In this document: positions 25,050 through 33,216 of the stretch, piece by piece
Numbering within the stretch: the stretch's first letter is position 1
Layout: each line of letters opens with the position of its first letter
Origin: Mesobacillus harenae
GTDB lineage: Bacteria > Bacillota > Bacilli > Bacillales > Cytobacillaceae
DNA length: 64,000 bases
Direction of reading: 5' to 3'
Assembly (NCBI RefSeq): GCF_013343715.1
Contig: NZ_JABUNR010000008.1
Span: forward strand, 62,001-126,000
Notes under the pieces: model-generated
The model's database searches: none
The model's input: the letters and a program-made list of their open reading frames with translations, nothing else
What the model was told of the DNA's origin: nothing
Position numbers and translations under genes: made by a program

Positions 25050-25556
25050 GTGAACATCAGGCTGGCAAAGGAACAGGATCTGCCGAGAATAATGGAAATG
25101 GTTAAAATCTCCATAATGATTATGAAATCGGAAAATAGTGACCAGTGGACAGAGGAATATCCACTGACAAAGGATTTCGAAAAGGACTTGAATGAAGGGT
25201 CTCTTTATGTAGCAGATCTTAATGGAGAAGTTGTTGGAGCTATTACTGTTGACCAAATACAGCCTGAAGAATACCTAGAAGCGGATTGGCGAAGGAAGGA
25301 TGAACCATTCTTTGTATTTCATAGGCTTGTGGTGGATTCGGAAATTCGCGGGGCTGGAATCGCCAGCCAATTGATCAGTCACGCCGAAAATCTTTCTATA
25401 TATAATCGGGTTTATTATATGAAAACGGACACATATAGCCTAAATCCAAATGCGCAGCGACTTTTTGAAAAAAACGGATATCAACGAGTTGATACTATCT
25501 TCTTAATGGGCAAAAATTCCCCCTTTTATTGTTATGATAAAATCTTAAATCACTGA
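25050..25556 (+). CDS. GNAT family N-acetyltransferase
   Basis: 168 aa from GTG 25050 with GAGGAAGG 9 nt upstream; the GTG at 25041 lies against that site. N-terminal NIRLAKEQDLPRIMEMVK, a central sheet (GEVVGAITVDQ), and acetyl-CoA motif A LVVDSEIRGAGIASQLISHA with the R-x-x-G-x-A pyrophosphate loop; the C-terminal NPNAQRLFEKNGYQRV is the usual motif B. It acetylates an unknown amine. It stands between a terminator upstream and a convergent gene downstream. Confidence 0.88.
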   Translation: MNIRLAKEQDLPRIMEMVKISIMIMKSENSDQWTEEYPLTKDFEKDLNEGSLYVADLNGEVVGAITVDQIQPEEYLEADWRRKDEPFFVFHRLVVDSEIRGAGIASQLISHAENLSIYNRVYYMKTDTYSLNPNAQRLFEKNGYQRVDTIFLMGKNSPFYCYDKILNH

Positions 25557-25574
25557 TTAGCCTTACCTGGCTAA
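25557..25574. terminator. Bidirectional terminator
   Basis: TTAGCC-ttacct-GGCTAA stem flanked by AT-rich tracts, between two convergent genes. Confidence 0.55.
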
Positions 25575-25597
25575 AATAAAAAGACGTCTAATCATTA

Positions 25598-26077
25598 TCA
25601 GTGATCTTGGACGTCAATTTCAGAAAACTGCATATCAACACTTTTCGGGATTTTAATTTCTAGTGTATCCTCCTTATAACGGGCAACGGCTCCTTTCTTC
25701 TTAACCAAAGCAGGGAGTGTCAGCACTTGTTTATCTTCCTCATTTGGGATATGTTCAATTATCATTTGGTTGGAGGTATGGTAAATTTTTATTTTTTTTA
25801 GCCATTCTTCATCTTGTATGGTAAGACGAACATAAACAAAATCATGGGTTTCAAAAATCGAGGCTTCTATCTTAACTGGTCGTTCTGTTTGCTTTTTTGG
25901 ATTAGTGGGTGATCCAAAGCCTTGCATGATCCCATCTAAATCTGACATGCCTTTTAAGTTAGAGGGGATTGCTTTTGAAACCACGTTTTCAATGTGTTTT
26001 TCAAATTCTTCTGTGTTCATGTTCTGAAATTTTTTTTGCATATCCTTACTAAATGGGAATAAATTCCAAGGGAACAT
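25598..26077 (-). CDS. Hsp20/alpha-crystallin family protein, GerT/CotM-like
   Basis: 159 aa; the N-terminus MFPWNLFPFSKDMQKKFQNM and the Met/Gly-rich segment near residues 38-58 recall Bacillus spore-coat Hsp20 relatives such as GerT. The C-terminal 90 residues form the alpha-crystallin sandwich: VKIEASIFETHDFVYVRLTI, IIEHIPNEEDKQVLTLPALV and ARYKEDTLEIKIPKS, the latter being the conserved A-x-x-x-x-G/D-L-x-I-x-x-P strand. GGAGTG precedes the ATG. Probably a spore-coat or stress chaperone-like component; which one is not decidable from sequence alone. Confidence 0.75.
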   Translation of the reverse strand: MFPWNLFPFSKDMQKKFQNMNTEEFEKHIENVVSKAIPSNLKGMSDLDGIMQGFGSPTNPKKQTERPVKIEASIFETHDFVYVRLTIQDEEWLKKIKIYHTSNQMIIEHIPNEEDKQVLTLPALVKKKGAVARYKEDTLEIKIPKSVDMQFSEIDVQDH

Positions 26078-26311
26078 AGGGACACTCCTTTCAAAGCTAT
26101 GTCAAATCCACTTGCACTTATTCAGCTGTTTGATTTGTTGTATGATACATACTATGCACTATTAATTCTTAAGGTTATCAAATATATAAGCCCCTAATTC
26201 TCCAAAAAGCAGGATAGAGGGAAAATATAGCGAAGTATATTTGCATAAGTTCATTTATCTTTTTAATATATTTATATTACAACCTATCTTTAAAAGTCCG
26301 GGGGAGTTACC

Positions 26312-27094
26312 GTGATCAGAAAAACTGCTTTAATTACCGGCGGTGCAAAAGGTATTGGAAAAAGAGCGGCTCTTCAGCTTGCTGAAAACGGGATTAATGT
26401 TATCATCAATTACCGGAATAGTAAGGATGAAGCCACCTCACTGGCCAAGTATCTGACAGAGAAATATGGAACACGAAACATTGCCGTCAAGGGAGATATT
26501 ACACAGTTTGGAAACTGCCAGAACATTGTTAATGAATCTTTATCTATTTTTCCAACAGTCGATATTGTTGTCCATAATGCAGGCCCATATATCGCAGATC
26601 GCAAGAAAATGACCGATTACTCTGTTGAGGAGTGGCAATACCTTGTTAATGGCAATCTGAATGCCGTTTTTTATCTATCGAACCTGCTGATACCACAGAT
26701 GCGAAAAGAAGGCTGGGGCAGGATTATTACGATTGGTTACGACAGAGTCGACTCTGCGCCTGGCTGGATTTACCGTTCTGCCTTTGCTGCAGCTAAAACG
26801 GCATTGGCCTCATTGACCAAAACAATAGCACTTGAAGAGGCTGAAAACGGGATTACTGCCAATATGGTGTGCCCCGGAGATATTATCGCCGAGTGGAAGG
26901 AAAAAACGATCCATGATGCCACTGAAATGGGTGACGACTCATCCCCTGTCGGGAGACCAGGAACAGGTGAAGATGTCTCTAGAGTGATTGCCTTTCTTAT
27001 TGAAGAGAAGTCCAGTTTTATCACGGGTAGTATAATACCTGTAACCGGAGGCAAGGATGTCCTGGGGAAAGTATATCGGAATAACGAAAGCTAA
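26312..27094 (+). CDS. SDR-family protein with altered active site
   Basis: 260 aa with GGGGGAG before GTG. The dinucleotide site is intact (TALITGGAKGIGKRAALQLA, then HNAG at about 88). At the catalytic YxxxK position the protein reads FAAAK (Phe158, Lys162), so the proton-donating Tyr is Phe, and the usual Ser about 12 residues earlier is not obvious in IITIGYDRVDSAPG. The rest, AEWKEK and FITGSIIPVTGG, is classical FabG-like. It may still bind NAD(P)H but is unlikely to work as a standard reductase. Single gene without operon partners. Confidence 0.85.
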   Translation: MIRKTALITGGAKGIGKRAALQLAENGINVIINYRNSKDEATSLAKYLTEKYGTRNIAVKGDITQFGNCQNIVNESLSIFPTVDIVVHNAGPYIADRKKMTDYSVEEWQYLVNGNLNAVFYLSNLLIPQMRKEGWGRIITIGYDRVDSAPGWIYRSAFAAAKTALASLTKTIALEEAENGITANMVCPGDIIAEWKEKTIHDATEMGDDSSPVGRPGTGEDVSRVIAFLIEEKSSFITGSIIPVTGGKDVLGKVYRNNES

Positions 27095-27255
27095 TAAGAT
27101 TGCTGTATAGCTTTCATAACGGGTTTAGTGCAAAGTCGCTTTTTATTGCTGTATCAGGTGCTTTGTCTTTTTTAAAGCAATGCTAGCTGCGGAAAGCGCG
27201 GTGTATTTACAGAACAAGCCGTTATGTCTCAATATACGCCAAAGGAAATACAAAA

Positions 27256-27301
27256 AATAGCCATGATTTCAATATACGAAATCAATGGCTATTTTTTATT
27301 T
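27256..27301. terminator. Strong terminator between convergent genes
   Basis: AATAGCCATGATTTC / GAAATCAATGGCTATT stem of 14-15 pairs with one mismatch and a 7-nt loop, A tract on the left and T tract on the right; it can serve both the SDR and the MATE gene. Confidence 0.85.
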
Positions 27302-27383
27302 TTGATTTAGTGTCATTCTTGTTGCCTTTTATAATGTGGATTTGGTTGTGAAAGACTTTTTTTTCAACTGAACCTCTTTATAA

Positions 27384-28748
27384 CTACACAGCATTTTTTG
27401 TATGGTTTAAAAATTTCTTTTCAAGATAAACAAGTCTTGCCAGAAGGCAGCTCGCACCAACTGCTAATCCAGCAATTAATCCTACCCAGTAGCCAAAAGC
27501 CTGCCACTCAGTAAAGTTTGCAAGATAGTAGCCCAGCGGAAGACCAATTACCCAGAACGAAATAAACGCCATTAAAAAGGTTATATTTACATCCTTATAG
27601 CCGCGGAGTGCACCTTGAACTGGGGCCAGAATAGCATCGGACAATTGGAAAAATACAGCGTATATAAGAAAGTTTGATGTCAGGGCTAGTACTTTTGGGT
27701 CAGAAGTATAAATTCCGGCAATTTCAGTCCTGAAAATTAATAAAACCACTCCGCATGCAAAAGCCAGTACGACGGCAAAGGCAATCCCGATCCAACTGTA
27801 TACCCGGGCATCCCTGTACCGCTTCGCCCCTGCTTCAAAACCTACAACAATAGTAAGGGCCATTGATATGCTGAGCGGAATCATATATAAAAAGGATGAA
27901 AAATTTAAAGCAGCTTGATGTGAGGCAATAGTCACCGTATTAAAACTGCTCATGAATAAAGTAACAGCTGCGAAAATACTTGTTTCAAAAAAAATCGCAA
28001 AGCCAATCGGCACACCTATCTTTAGTATCTCTTTCCACTTCTGGATGGAAACAGCATGAAATTTACGAAAGACTCCGAAATTTGCGAAGGGCTGCTGTTT
28101 GACAACAATATAAGCGGCAATGAGAGCAATCAGCCAATATGTGATTGCAGAAGCATATCCAGCTCCTACCCCACCTAATTCTGGAAATCCAAACTTCCCA
28201 AAAATAAGCAGATAATTAAAAACAACATTGATCGGCAGAGACAAGAGGGTGATCACCATGGTAACTCTAGTTTTGCCTAATGCATCAATGAAAGAGCGCA
28301 GCACATTGAAAATAAATAACGGAATAATTCCAATGCCTAGGGCGATTAAATATTGAAGGGCGACTTCATAAACACTTGTTTCTAAATTCATTTTTAGGAG
28401 AAGTGGCTTTACAGTAAAAGCACCTACCAAGAAAATGATAATGGCCATTACAGTCGCCAGATAAACAGCCTGAATTACGGAATAGGCCGCGTCTTTTTCA
28501 TTTTTTGCGCCTGCAAGCTGGGCAACAATAGGGGTAATCGCAAGCAAAATTCCGCTTAGTCCTGTAAAAACAGGAACCCATAGCGACGATCCTATCGCAA
28601 CACCAGCTAAATCAGAAGGGCTGTATTGCCCAGACATCATAGTATCGAAAAAATTCATTGCGTACATTGCGAGCTGTGTTACTAAAATAGGTATAAGAAT
28701 AATATTAAGCTGCTTTAATTTTTCTCTCAGTGTGTAGGTTTGGTACAT
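27384..28748 (-). CDS. MATE family multidrug/Na+ antiporter
   Basis: 454 aa with twelve hydrophobic helices in two similar halves. Each half begins with the MATE_efflux pattern (first half: ILVTQLAMYAMNFFDTMMSG, then LWVPVFTGLSGILLAITPIV AQ; second half: GFAIFFETSIFAAVTLFMSS). It exports cationic drugs or metabolites using Na+ or H+ across the cytoplasmic membrane. The ATG at 28748 is the sensible start since the hydrophilic N-terminus (MYQTYTLREKLKQLN) precedes helix 1. No linked regulator. Confidence 0.9.
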   Translation of the reverse strand: MYQTYTLREKLKQLNIILIPILVTQLAMYAMNFFDTMMSGQYSPSDLAGVAIGSSLWVPVFTGLSGILLAITPIVAQLAGAKNEKDAAYSVIQAVYLATVMAIIIFLVGAFTVKPLLLKMNLETSVYEVALQYLIALGIGIIPLFIFNVLRSFIDALGKTRVTMVITLLSLPINVVFNYLLIFGKFGFPELGGVGAGYASAITYWLIALIAAYIVVKQQPFANFGVFRKFHAVSIQKWKEILKIGVPIGFAIFFETSIFAAVTLFMSSFNTVTIASHQAALNFSSFLYMIPLSISMALTIVVGFEAGAKRYRDARVYSWIGIAFAVVLAFACGVVLLIFRTEIAGIYTSDPKVLALTSNFLIYAVFFQLSDAILAPVQGALRGYKDVNITFLMAFISFWVIGLPLGYYLANFTEWQAFGYWVGLIAGLAVGASCLLARLVYLEKKFLNHTKNAV

Positions 28749-29531
28749 TTAAAAGCCTCATTTGCATTCAATATATAAAAAAGTATTATATCATAGATTA
28801 CCGATATCCTCCTTAGCAACGGAAGGTGTTCTGCAATTCCGGCAGTGCCCTTTCTCTTTTTTGCTTAGTGAGCATAGGGCGATATGTGTTTTTAGTTATA
28901 AAATAATTTTTTTATGTCAACCTAAAAGCAGTGGTCTATTCCTATAACGGGTTCGGCTTTTTGAAAAATCCCTAAATTAACACACCAATTTGGAACTGAA
29001 TTAGACTGCCTCTTTTTATTGAACAGGGGGGCGGATAAATAAAAACATTCTTTCTTATCCTTAATTCAGTCTATAAAATAAGCGGAGGACTTTCCCGTTA
29101 TACTGCAGAATAGAGCTCAGTTCTAGAATATAAGCGGAAGTTTTTCCGTTAAGTAAGGCAAGATGATCGATTTTATGTTTTTTGGAGCAAATAGGCGGAA
29201 GCTTTCCCTTTATTTAAGCTATCTTCCGTGCCTTTTCATAATTAAGAGAAATTTCTCCGCTTATTTATCAACCATGCAGATTCCCTTTGCTGGCCCGTAC
29301 GAGTCTGCTTTTTATGGTAGGGGTTGAGCAGAGTATTGAAGATCTCTCCAAGCGTTGTCTTTGAACCAATTTGCTTAAATTCTAGTACGAATTATTATAT
29401 GAATTAGTACTTAGTATTTCAAAACAGAATCCGTTACTATTCCTAGATGTGGCTTTTAGCTTGTAAAATAAGTGCATGCAGGAATGGAAGCTCTTTCCTT
29501 TGTCTATTATATAACCAAAGGGGTGATAATA
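28749..29531. other. Long intergenic region with short hairpin repeats
   Basis: About 780 bases between the MATE gene and the next small gene. No credible coding frame is present. It holds the ATAAGCGG repeat series (29076-29267), described separately, and AT-rich DNA on both sides. Confidence 0.6.
29076..29267. repeat. Series of ATAAGCGG-type hairpin repeats
   Basis: Three direct units with the core ATAAGCGGA(A/G)GxxTTTCCGTTA begin at 29078, 29130 and 29191 (the third as ATAGGCGGAAGC), and a fourth in inverted orientation ends with CTCCGCTTATTTA at 29255-29267. Each unit contains its own mini-hairpin (GCGGAA / TTCCG). Spacing is 52 to 61 bases. No gene covers them. Confidence 0.75.
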
Positions 29532-29693
29532 TTGGGCAGTGAATTCAGCTTAAATCGAATTAATCCTAACCAGACGCAAGTGTTTTTTAATGATGGGCGT
29601 TATGAAACCCTGACCGATGATGAGCTTGAACTATTTCTAACAGAAGCGGCGTTAAGTGAAAGTAGCAAGAATGAAGTGGATCCTTTCAACTAA
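29532..29693 (+). CDS. Small acidic protein (53 aa)
   Basis: TTG 29532 is chosen because AAAGGGGTG lies 7 nt upstream; in-frame starts further left lack a site. The product begins GSEFSLNRINPNQTQVFFND and continues GRYETLTDDELELFLTEAAL, ending in a Ser/Glu-rich tail. The compact N-terminal beta hairpin plus helix could be a protein-interaction module. No family recognised. It precedes a convergent acetyltransferase gene. Confidence 0.6.
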   Translation: MGSEFSLNRINPNQTQVFFNDGRYETLTDDELELFLTEAALSESSKNEVDPFN

Positions 29694-29732
29694 TGGCTTC
29701 CGCCTGAACGAGAGATTTTCAAAAAAGTCCAT

Positions 29733-29765
29733 AAAAAAACGCGCTGCCAAAGCAAGCGCGATGTT
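29733..29765 (-). terminator. Rho-independent terminator (minus strand)
   Basis: CGCGCT / AGCGCG stem; on the minus strand it is followed by seven T. It terminates the GNAT gene. Confidence 0.8.
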
Positions 29766-29766
29766 A

Positions 29767-30333
29767 TTAAGCTTCCATAAGGTGAACATGAGAATCTTCC
29801 TGTAGGTGTGCGGCAGATCTCTTCATGTGTAAAGTATATTGATCCTTGGAAATCTCATATAAGTCGTAAATATCTTCAGCAGCATTAAGCTGCAAATAAA
29901 TAGCTGGTCTGGTCTCATTTGCTTTCACAGCATAAGGCAGCTTTTCGGCAGCTTTTAGAGAGCGATGGTTTACCTTTCTGATCCGCATAAAGACAGTCTC
30001 GATACCAAGCTCATAAAAAAGCTCTTCAAAGAAGGCATCTTTCGCAATACCGTTGTATCCTTTTCCATGGAATGGCTTTCCTATCCATGTTCCAAGGAAA
30101 CCAGCGCCGTCCTGGATGTCGTATAAGTTAATTGTTCCTATTGGCGTATTCCAGTCGTCGTAAATTGTTCGTGAAACTAGCTCGCCGCGTTCCTCAGCTT
30201 CAATCGTTTGTTTTGTAACGAACACATATTCATCATATGAATACGCCTTCTGACGGACGAAAGGGAAGACTTCCGGATCCATCAGCAGCTCAAATAATTC
30301 ATGGCAATCTTGAAGATCACGTTTTTTGAGCAT
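29767..30333 (-). CDS. GNAT acetyltransferase, RimJ/RimL-like
   Basis: 188 aa from ATG 30333, where GGAGGG lies 6 nt upstream. A longer in-frame reading to 30441 runs through a tRNA-like sequence and has no ribosome site. Typical acetyltransf_3 layout: IGTINLYDIQDGAGFLGTWI, then KPFHGKGYNGIAKDAFFEEL (acetyl-CoA loop) and RIRKVNHRSLKAAEKLPY. The C-terminal 60 residues (about 130-188) extend beyond the usual domain. Substrate unknown. Single gene. Confidence 0.85.
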   Translation of the reverse strand: MLKKRDLQDCHELFELLMDPEVFPFVRQKAYSYDEYVFVTKQTIEAEERGELVSRTIYDDWNTPIGTINLYDIQDGAGFLGTWIGKPFHGKGYNGIAKDAFFEELFYELGIETVFMRIRKVNHRSLKAAEKLPYAVKANETRPAIYLQLNAAEDIYDLYEISKDQYTLHMKRSAAHLQEDSHVHLMEA

Positions 30334-30419
30334 TTGTATCCCTCCAATAGGGCAGTCCAAGTCCATGCATAAATAGGCATGGCCACCCTCGAAATTTTTT
30401 GTAAAATTGCTAAAAAATT

Positions 30420-30480
30420 TCGGGGTGGGAATCGAACCCACTAGGACCAGAATACTGGTGGCGCACCATTTGCCTTCCCT
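30420..30480 (-). pseudogene. tRNA-like relic with an intact T-arm
   Basis: On the minus strand, GTGGG-TTCGATT-CCCAC is a textbook T-arm, preceded by a long variable-arm-like hairpin (ACCAG-TATT-CTGGT) as in class II tRNAs (Leu, Ser). The acceptor strand CCCCGAAAT has no good partner and there is no proper anticodon loop, as the next hairpin TGGTG-CGC-CACCA has only 3 loop bases. It therefore looks like a 3' fragment of a tRNA gene or a tRNA-like RNA, not a working tRNA. Confidence 0.45.
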
Positions 30481-30737
30481 GATTACATATCCGATATTTT
30501 TCGGTTAAACAATTTCCAATACGTATCATACTAAAAAAAACACGAAAAGAAAATAGGTAATTTGCCAATATTTTTAGAGATTTATTGCCAAAATTCTACA
30601 AAGGTAATTAGCTAGAAACGATTGTTCTTTGCAAGGGTTATCTGGTGTGATTCGCATAGGATTTTGAGCTGAAAAACGCTGCAGAAAATGACGAAACTTA
30701 ATTTCTATCAGGTAGTTTTCAATGCACTGTTCAAAGC

Positions 30738-31322
30738 TCATCTAGCCTTGGTTTTATAGAAATAATAAGCGGCAGCAGACAGGAATGCCAAGAAAATGAT
30801 TGGAAGCATAACAGGACCTGCGTATACCTTAATATCACGCCAATGCTCGCCAAGTTCGATCCCCATGAGTAAGAATAGGACTGTCCATGGAATCATTGCA
30901 GCTACAGTATATAACGTAAATCTGGACAGGGGCATCCGGGCAATGCCAGCAGGGATTGAAATGGCATGACGGATCACGGGTATAAATCTGGCGGTGAAAA
31001 TCATTCCAGTTCCGTACTTTTCAAACCAGGCTTCTGAAGCGTCTAAATGTTTTTTTGAGATAAATAGATATTTCCCATACTTATCCAGGAAAGGCCTCCC
31101 TCCGTATAGACCCATCCAGTATAAAAAGAGCTGTGCTGCAGTCCCTCCAAACACACCGGCTAAAAAGGCTCCCAGGAAGTGGATCTGGTTCCGCCCAATT
31201 AAGTAGCCCCCATACCCAAGGACAATTTCGCTCGGAATAATTTCTATCATTAATCCAAGGGCTATTCCAATATATCCGTGTCCAGACAGCCATTCAAAAA
31301 AAATAAAAAACCAATCCTTCAT
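30738..31322 (-). CDS. DedA/SNARE-associated family membrane protein
   Basis: 194 aa from ATG 31322, with GGAGG about 10 nt upstream. Four to six hydrophobic segments surround the family motifs: IEIIPSEIVLGYGGYLIG (N-terminal reentrant E-x-x-P), LFLYWMGLYGGRP, and the helix FTARFIPVIRHAISIPAGIA with the R-x-x-x-x-x-R/PG signature. DedA proteins take part in lipid transport across the membrane, including recycling of undecaprenyl phosphate and phosphatidylethanolamine. It lies only 29 bp downstream of uppP on the same strand, so the two are co-transcribed; both belong to undecaprenyl-phosphate handling. Confidence 0.9.
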   Translation of the reverse strand: MKDWFFIFFEWLSGHGYIGIALGLMIEIIPSEIVLGYGGYLIGRNQIHFLGAFLAGVFGGTAAQLFLYWMGLYGGRPFLDKYGKYLFISKKHLDASEAWFEKYGTGMIFTARFIPVIRHAISIPAGIARMPLSRFTLYTVAAMIPWTVLFLLMGIELGEHWRDIKVYAGPVMLPIIFLAFLSAAAYYFYKTKAR

Positions 31323-31351
31323 TATACGCAAGCCTCCATTGTTTTAAATGC

Positions 31352-32134
31352 TTAAAAGACTCCGCTAAACTGCAGGGCTAACACGGCCAGTCCAAGAACC
31401 CACACATAGACAGCAAAAATTTTGAGGGAATTTTTTTTAATATAATTAATCATCCAGACAATCGCAAAATATCCGGATAGAGCAGATGCAACTGTAGCAA
31501 AGAATAAACTGGTAAAGCTGATTCCCTCGTTAGTTTGGCTGAAAAGCTCTGGTACTTGAAAGACAATGCCTCCAGCAATAGCAGGAATGGATAATAGAAA
31601 TGAAAAGTAAGCAGCAGTTTCTTTGTTTAATCCCCGGAAGAGGCCTGCTGCAATTGTAAGGCCTGAACGGGAAACAGCAGGGAGAATGGCCGCCGCCTGA
31701 AATGTTCCTATTACCAGTGCATCCGTATAACCTATCTCATCCATTTGTTTTCTCCCCTTTCTAATTCCGTCTGCCATCCATAAAGCAGCCCCTGTAACAA
31801 GAAATTCCCACCCTATCGTAACACCTGTTTTAGAGATAGAATCAAACCAGTCCTTGAATAACAGTCCAACTACAACTGCAGGGATCGTTCCAATTATCAT
31901 CAGCATTGAAAGTTTCCCAAATGGCTTTTTAAAAATTGTCAGCAATTCTTCTTTGTAAAGAACAAGTACAGCAAGCAGTGTTCCGATATGGAGCATTGTG
32001 TCTAGAAACAGCCCAGCCTCATCTAAACCGAAAAGATGTCTGCCAAGATAAAGATGACCAGTACTAGATATCGGCAAAAATTCGGTCAGTCCCTGGATAA
32101 TCCCCAGAATTAACGCTTCAATTTTAGATAACAT
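31352..32134 (-). CDS. uppP: Undecaprenyl-diphosphatase UppP (BacA)
   Basis: 260 aa from ATG 32134, GGGTGG upstream. Removes the terminal phosphate of undecaprenyl pyrophosphate, recycling the carrier lipid for cell-wall synthesis and giving bacitracin resistance. The catalytic motifs are intact: GIIQGLTEFLPISSTGHLYL (E, and S-S-T-G-H) and QAAAILPAVSRSGLTIAAGL (PxxSRSG) on the opposite half. About eight transmembrane helices. First gene of a two-gene operon with dedA. Confidence 0.95.
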   Translation of the reverse strand: MLSKIEALILGIIQGLTEFLPISSTGHLYLGRHLFGLDEAGLFLDTMLHIGTLLAVLVLYKEELLTIFKKPFGKLSMLMIIGTIPAVVVGLLFKDWFDSISKTGVTIGWEFLVTGAALWMADGIRKGRKQMDEIGYTDALVIGTFQAAAILPAVSRSGLTIAAGLFRGLNKETAAYFSFLLSIPAIAGGIVFQVPELFSQTNEGISFTSLFFATVASALSGYFAIVWMINYIKKNSLKIFAVYVWVLGLAVLALQFSGVF

Positions 32135-32288
32135 ATATACCACCCTTTAAGCCTGTCTTATTTTGTCTATAACAAATGTATTCAGTTTGGCTCTTTCAAG
32201 AACTGGATAAAGGATAATTATCGGGTTATTGTGAAACTTTTTCAGAACAGTGCCGTAAACTACCTATAAAGGAAATGGGGGATAGCTA

Positions 32289-32609
32289 ATGCCTGAAAAA
32301 GATGAACGGCTGCTTGCTGCCGGAATATACTTAATCAGTTTTTTCACCGCTTTTATCGGTCCGCTGATTATCTGGCTGATTAAAAAAGATGAGTCATCAT
32401 TTGTTGATTATCATGGAAGGGAATACTTAAATTTCTTTATTTCCTATACGGTCTATTCAATTGTCAGTGGAATCTTGGTCATTTTGCTCATAGGAGTCTT
32501 TTTATTATGGGTAATCGGAATTATGGCGGTTGTATTTACTATCGTGGCAGCTATTAGAACGTACGAAGGCAAGGAATACAGATTCCCATTTATTTTCCGC
32601 CTGCTGTAA
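32289..32609 (+). CDS. DUF4870 membrane protein
   Basis: 106 aa, GGGGG before ATG. Two to three hydrophobic helices (about 9-30, 52-80 and the overlapping 75-90) and the polar loop IKKDESSFVDYHGREYLNF that marks DUF4870, ending in REYLNFFISYTVYS, and a final IRTYEGKEYRFPFIFRLL. Small Tic20-like membrane protein of unknown role. Divergent from uppP and followed by a strong terminator. Confidence 0.9.
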   Translation: MPEKDERLLAAGIYLISFFTAFIGPLIIWLIKKDESSFVDYHGREYLNFFISYTVYSIVSGILVILLIGVFLLWVIGIMAVVFTIVAAIRTYEGKEYRFPFIFRLL

Positions 32610-32652
32610 AATATTCGCTCTAATCATGCCACAGCTTTCTGCTTTGGCTTCA

Positions 32653-32699
32653 GACTGTAGACAAACTCGAAGAATTTTGAGTTTGCCTACGGTCTTTTT
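32653..32699 (+). terminator. Strong rho-independent terminator
   Basis: GACTGTAG/CTACGGTC outer stem and CAAACTC/GAGTTTG inner stem form about 16 pairs, then TTTTTC. Confidence 0.85.
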
Positions 32700-32751
32700 C
32701 ATTTTAAAATTAAGATAGAAAAGCCTATGTGGTTAGATTTCCTCTCCGGGT

Positions 32752-32802
32752 TGACGCTTTTCGCGGGCGGTACCGGGCCTCTTCCTCCGCTACGCTCAGT
32801 AT
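32752..32802. repeat. GC-rich structured repeat, truncated inverted copy
   Basis: GACGCTTTTCGCGGGCGGTA followed by CCGGGCCTCTTCCTCCGCTACGCTC is the reverse-complement counterpart of the right-hand part of the 19557-19745 repeat (CGCTTTCCGCGGGG, GAGCCTCCTCATCGCTTTGCTC). Only about 50 bases are left. The rest of 32700-33015 shows no gene. Confidence 0.6.
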
Positions 32803-33015
32803 AGGAAGCATGGCGTCCAAGTATGGATCCAGCGGTTTATTTATGATGGCATAAACCCCATACATATCTGGCATTCGTGTCATCCGTTAAACCAATGAGG
32901 CGATTAAAACCACGTGGCTTATTGGCTTTTTAAAATTATCGTAAAACAAATGAACGTTTTTGCTTTTTAACCGTCATACGGGTAAATACAAGAGAAAACA
33001 TTGGAGGAGATGTAA

Positions 33016-33216
33016 GTGGAGATACTAGAAACTGTCAATTGGGCATTAATTCTGCCAATCCTTATTATTCAGCTGGTTTTGTTTGTGGTGGCCTTAATTG
33101 ACCTTGTCAAGATAGAGAAAACAAACGGTCCTAAGTGGCTCTGGGCCATTATTATTTTGTTTGTTAACATTATCGGCCCGATCCTTTATTTTGTGATCGG
33201 AAGGAGAAATCACTAA
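33016..33216 (+). CDS. yxlE: PLDc_N domain membrane protein (YxlE-like)
   Basis: 66 aa from GTG 33016, GGAGGAGATG upstream. Two transmembrane helices (about 9-31 and 44-62) with the PLDc_N motif IDLVKIEKTNGPKWLWAIII and FVNIIGPILYFVIGR. In B. subtilis YxlE is part of the sigY-yxlCDEFG operon and inhibits the extracytoplasmic sigma factor SigY. Here it leads directly into an ABC ATPase and a permease, matching yxlE-yxlF-yxlG, but no sigma factor gene is present in the neighbourhood. It ends 1 nt before the next start. Confidence 0.75.
   Translation: MEILETVNWALILPILIIQLVLFVVALIDLVKIEKTNGPKWLWAIIILFVNIIGPILYFVIGRRNH

Noticed and set aside
29076..29267. Possible CRISPR array
   Set aside because: Only four imperfect units, one inverted, with spacers of uneven length, and no cas genes nearby.
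30334..30441. N-terminal extension of the GNAT protein at 29767-30333
   Set aside because: The extension translates a tRNA-like T-arm, while ATG 30333 has GGAGGG at 6 nt.
30420..30500. Functional tRNA gene
   Set aside because: No matching acceptor stem and no proper 7-nt anticodon loop could be drawn.
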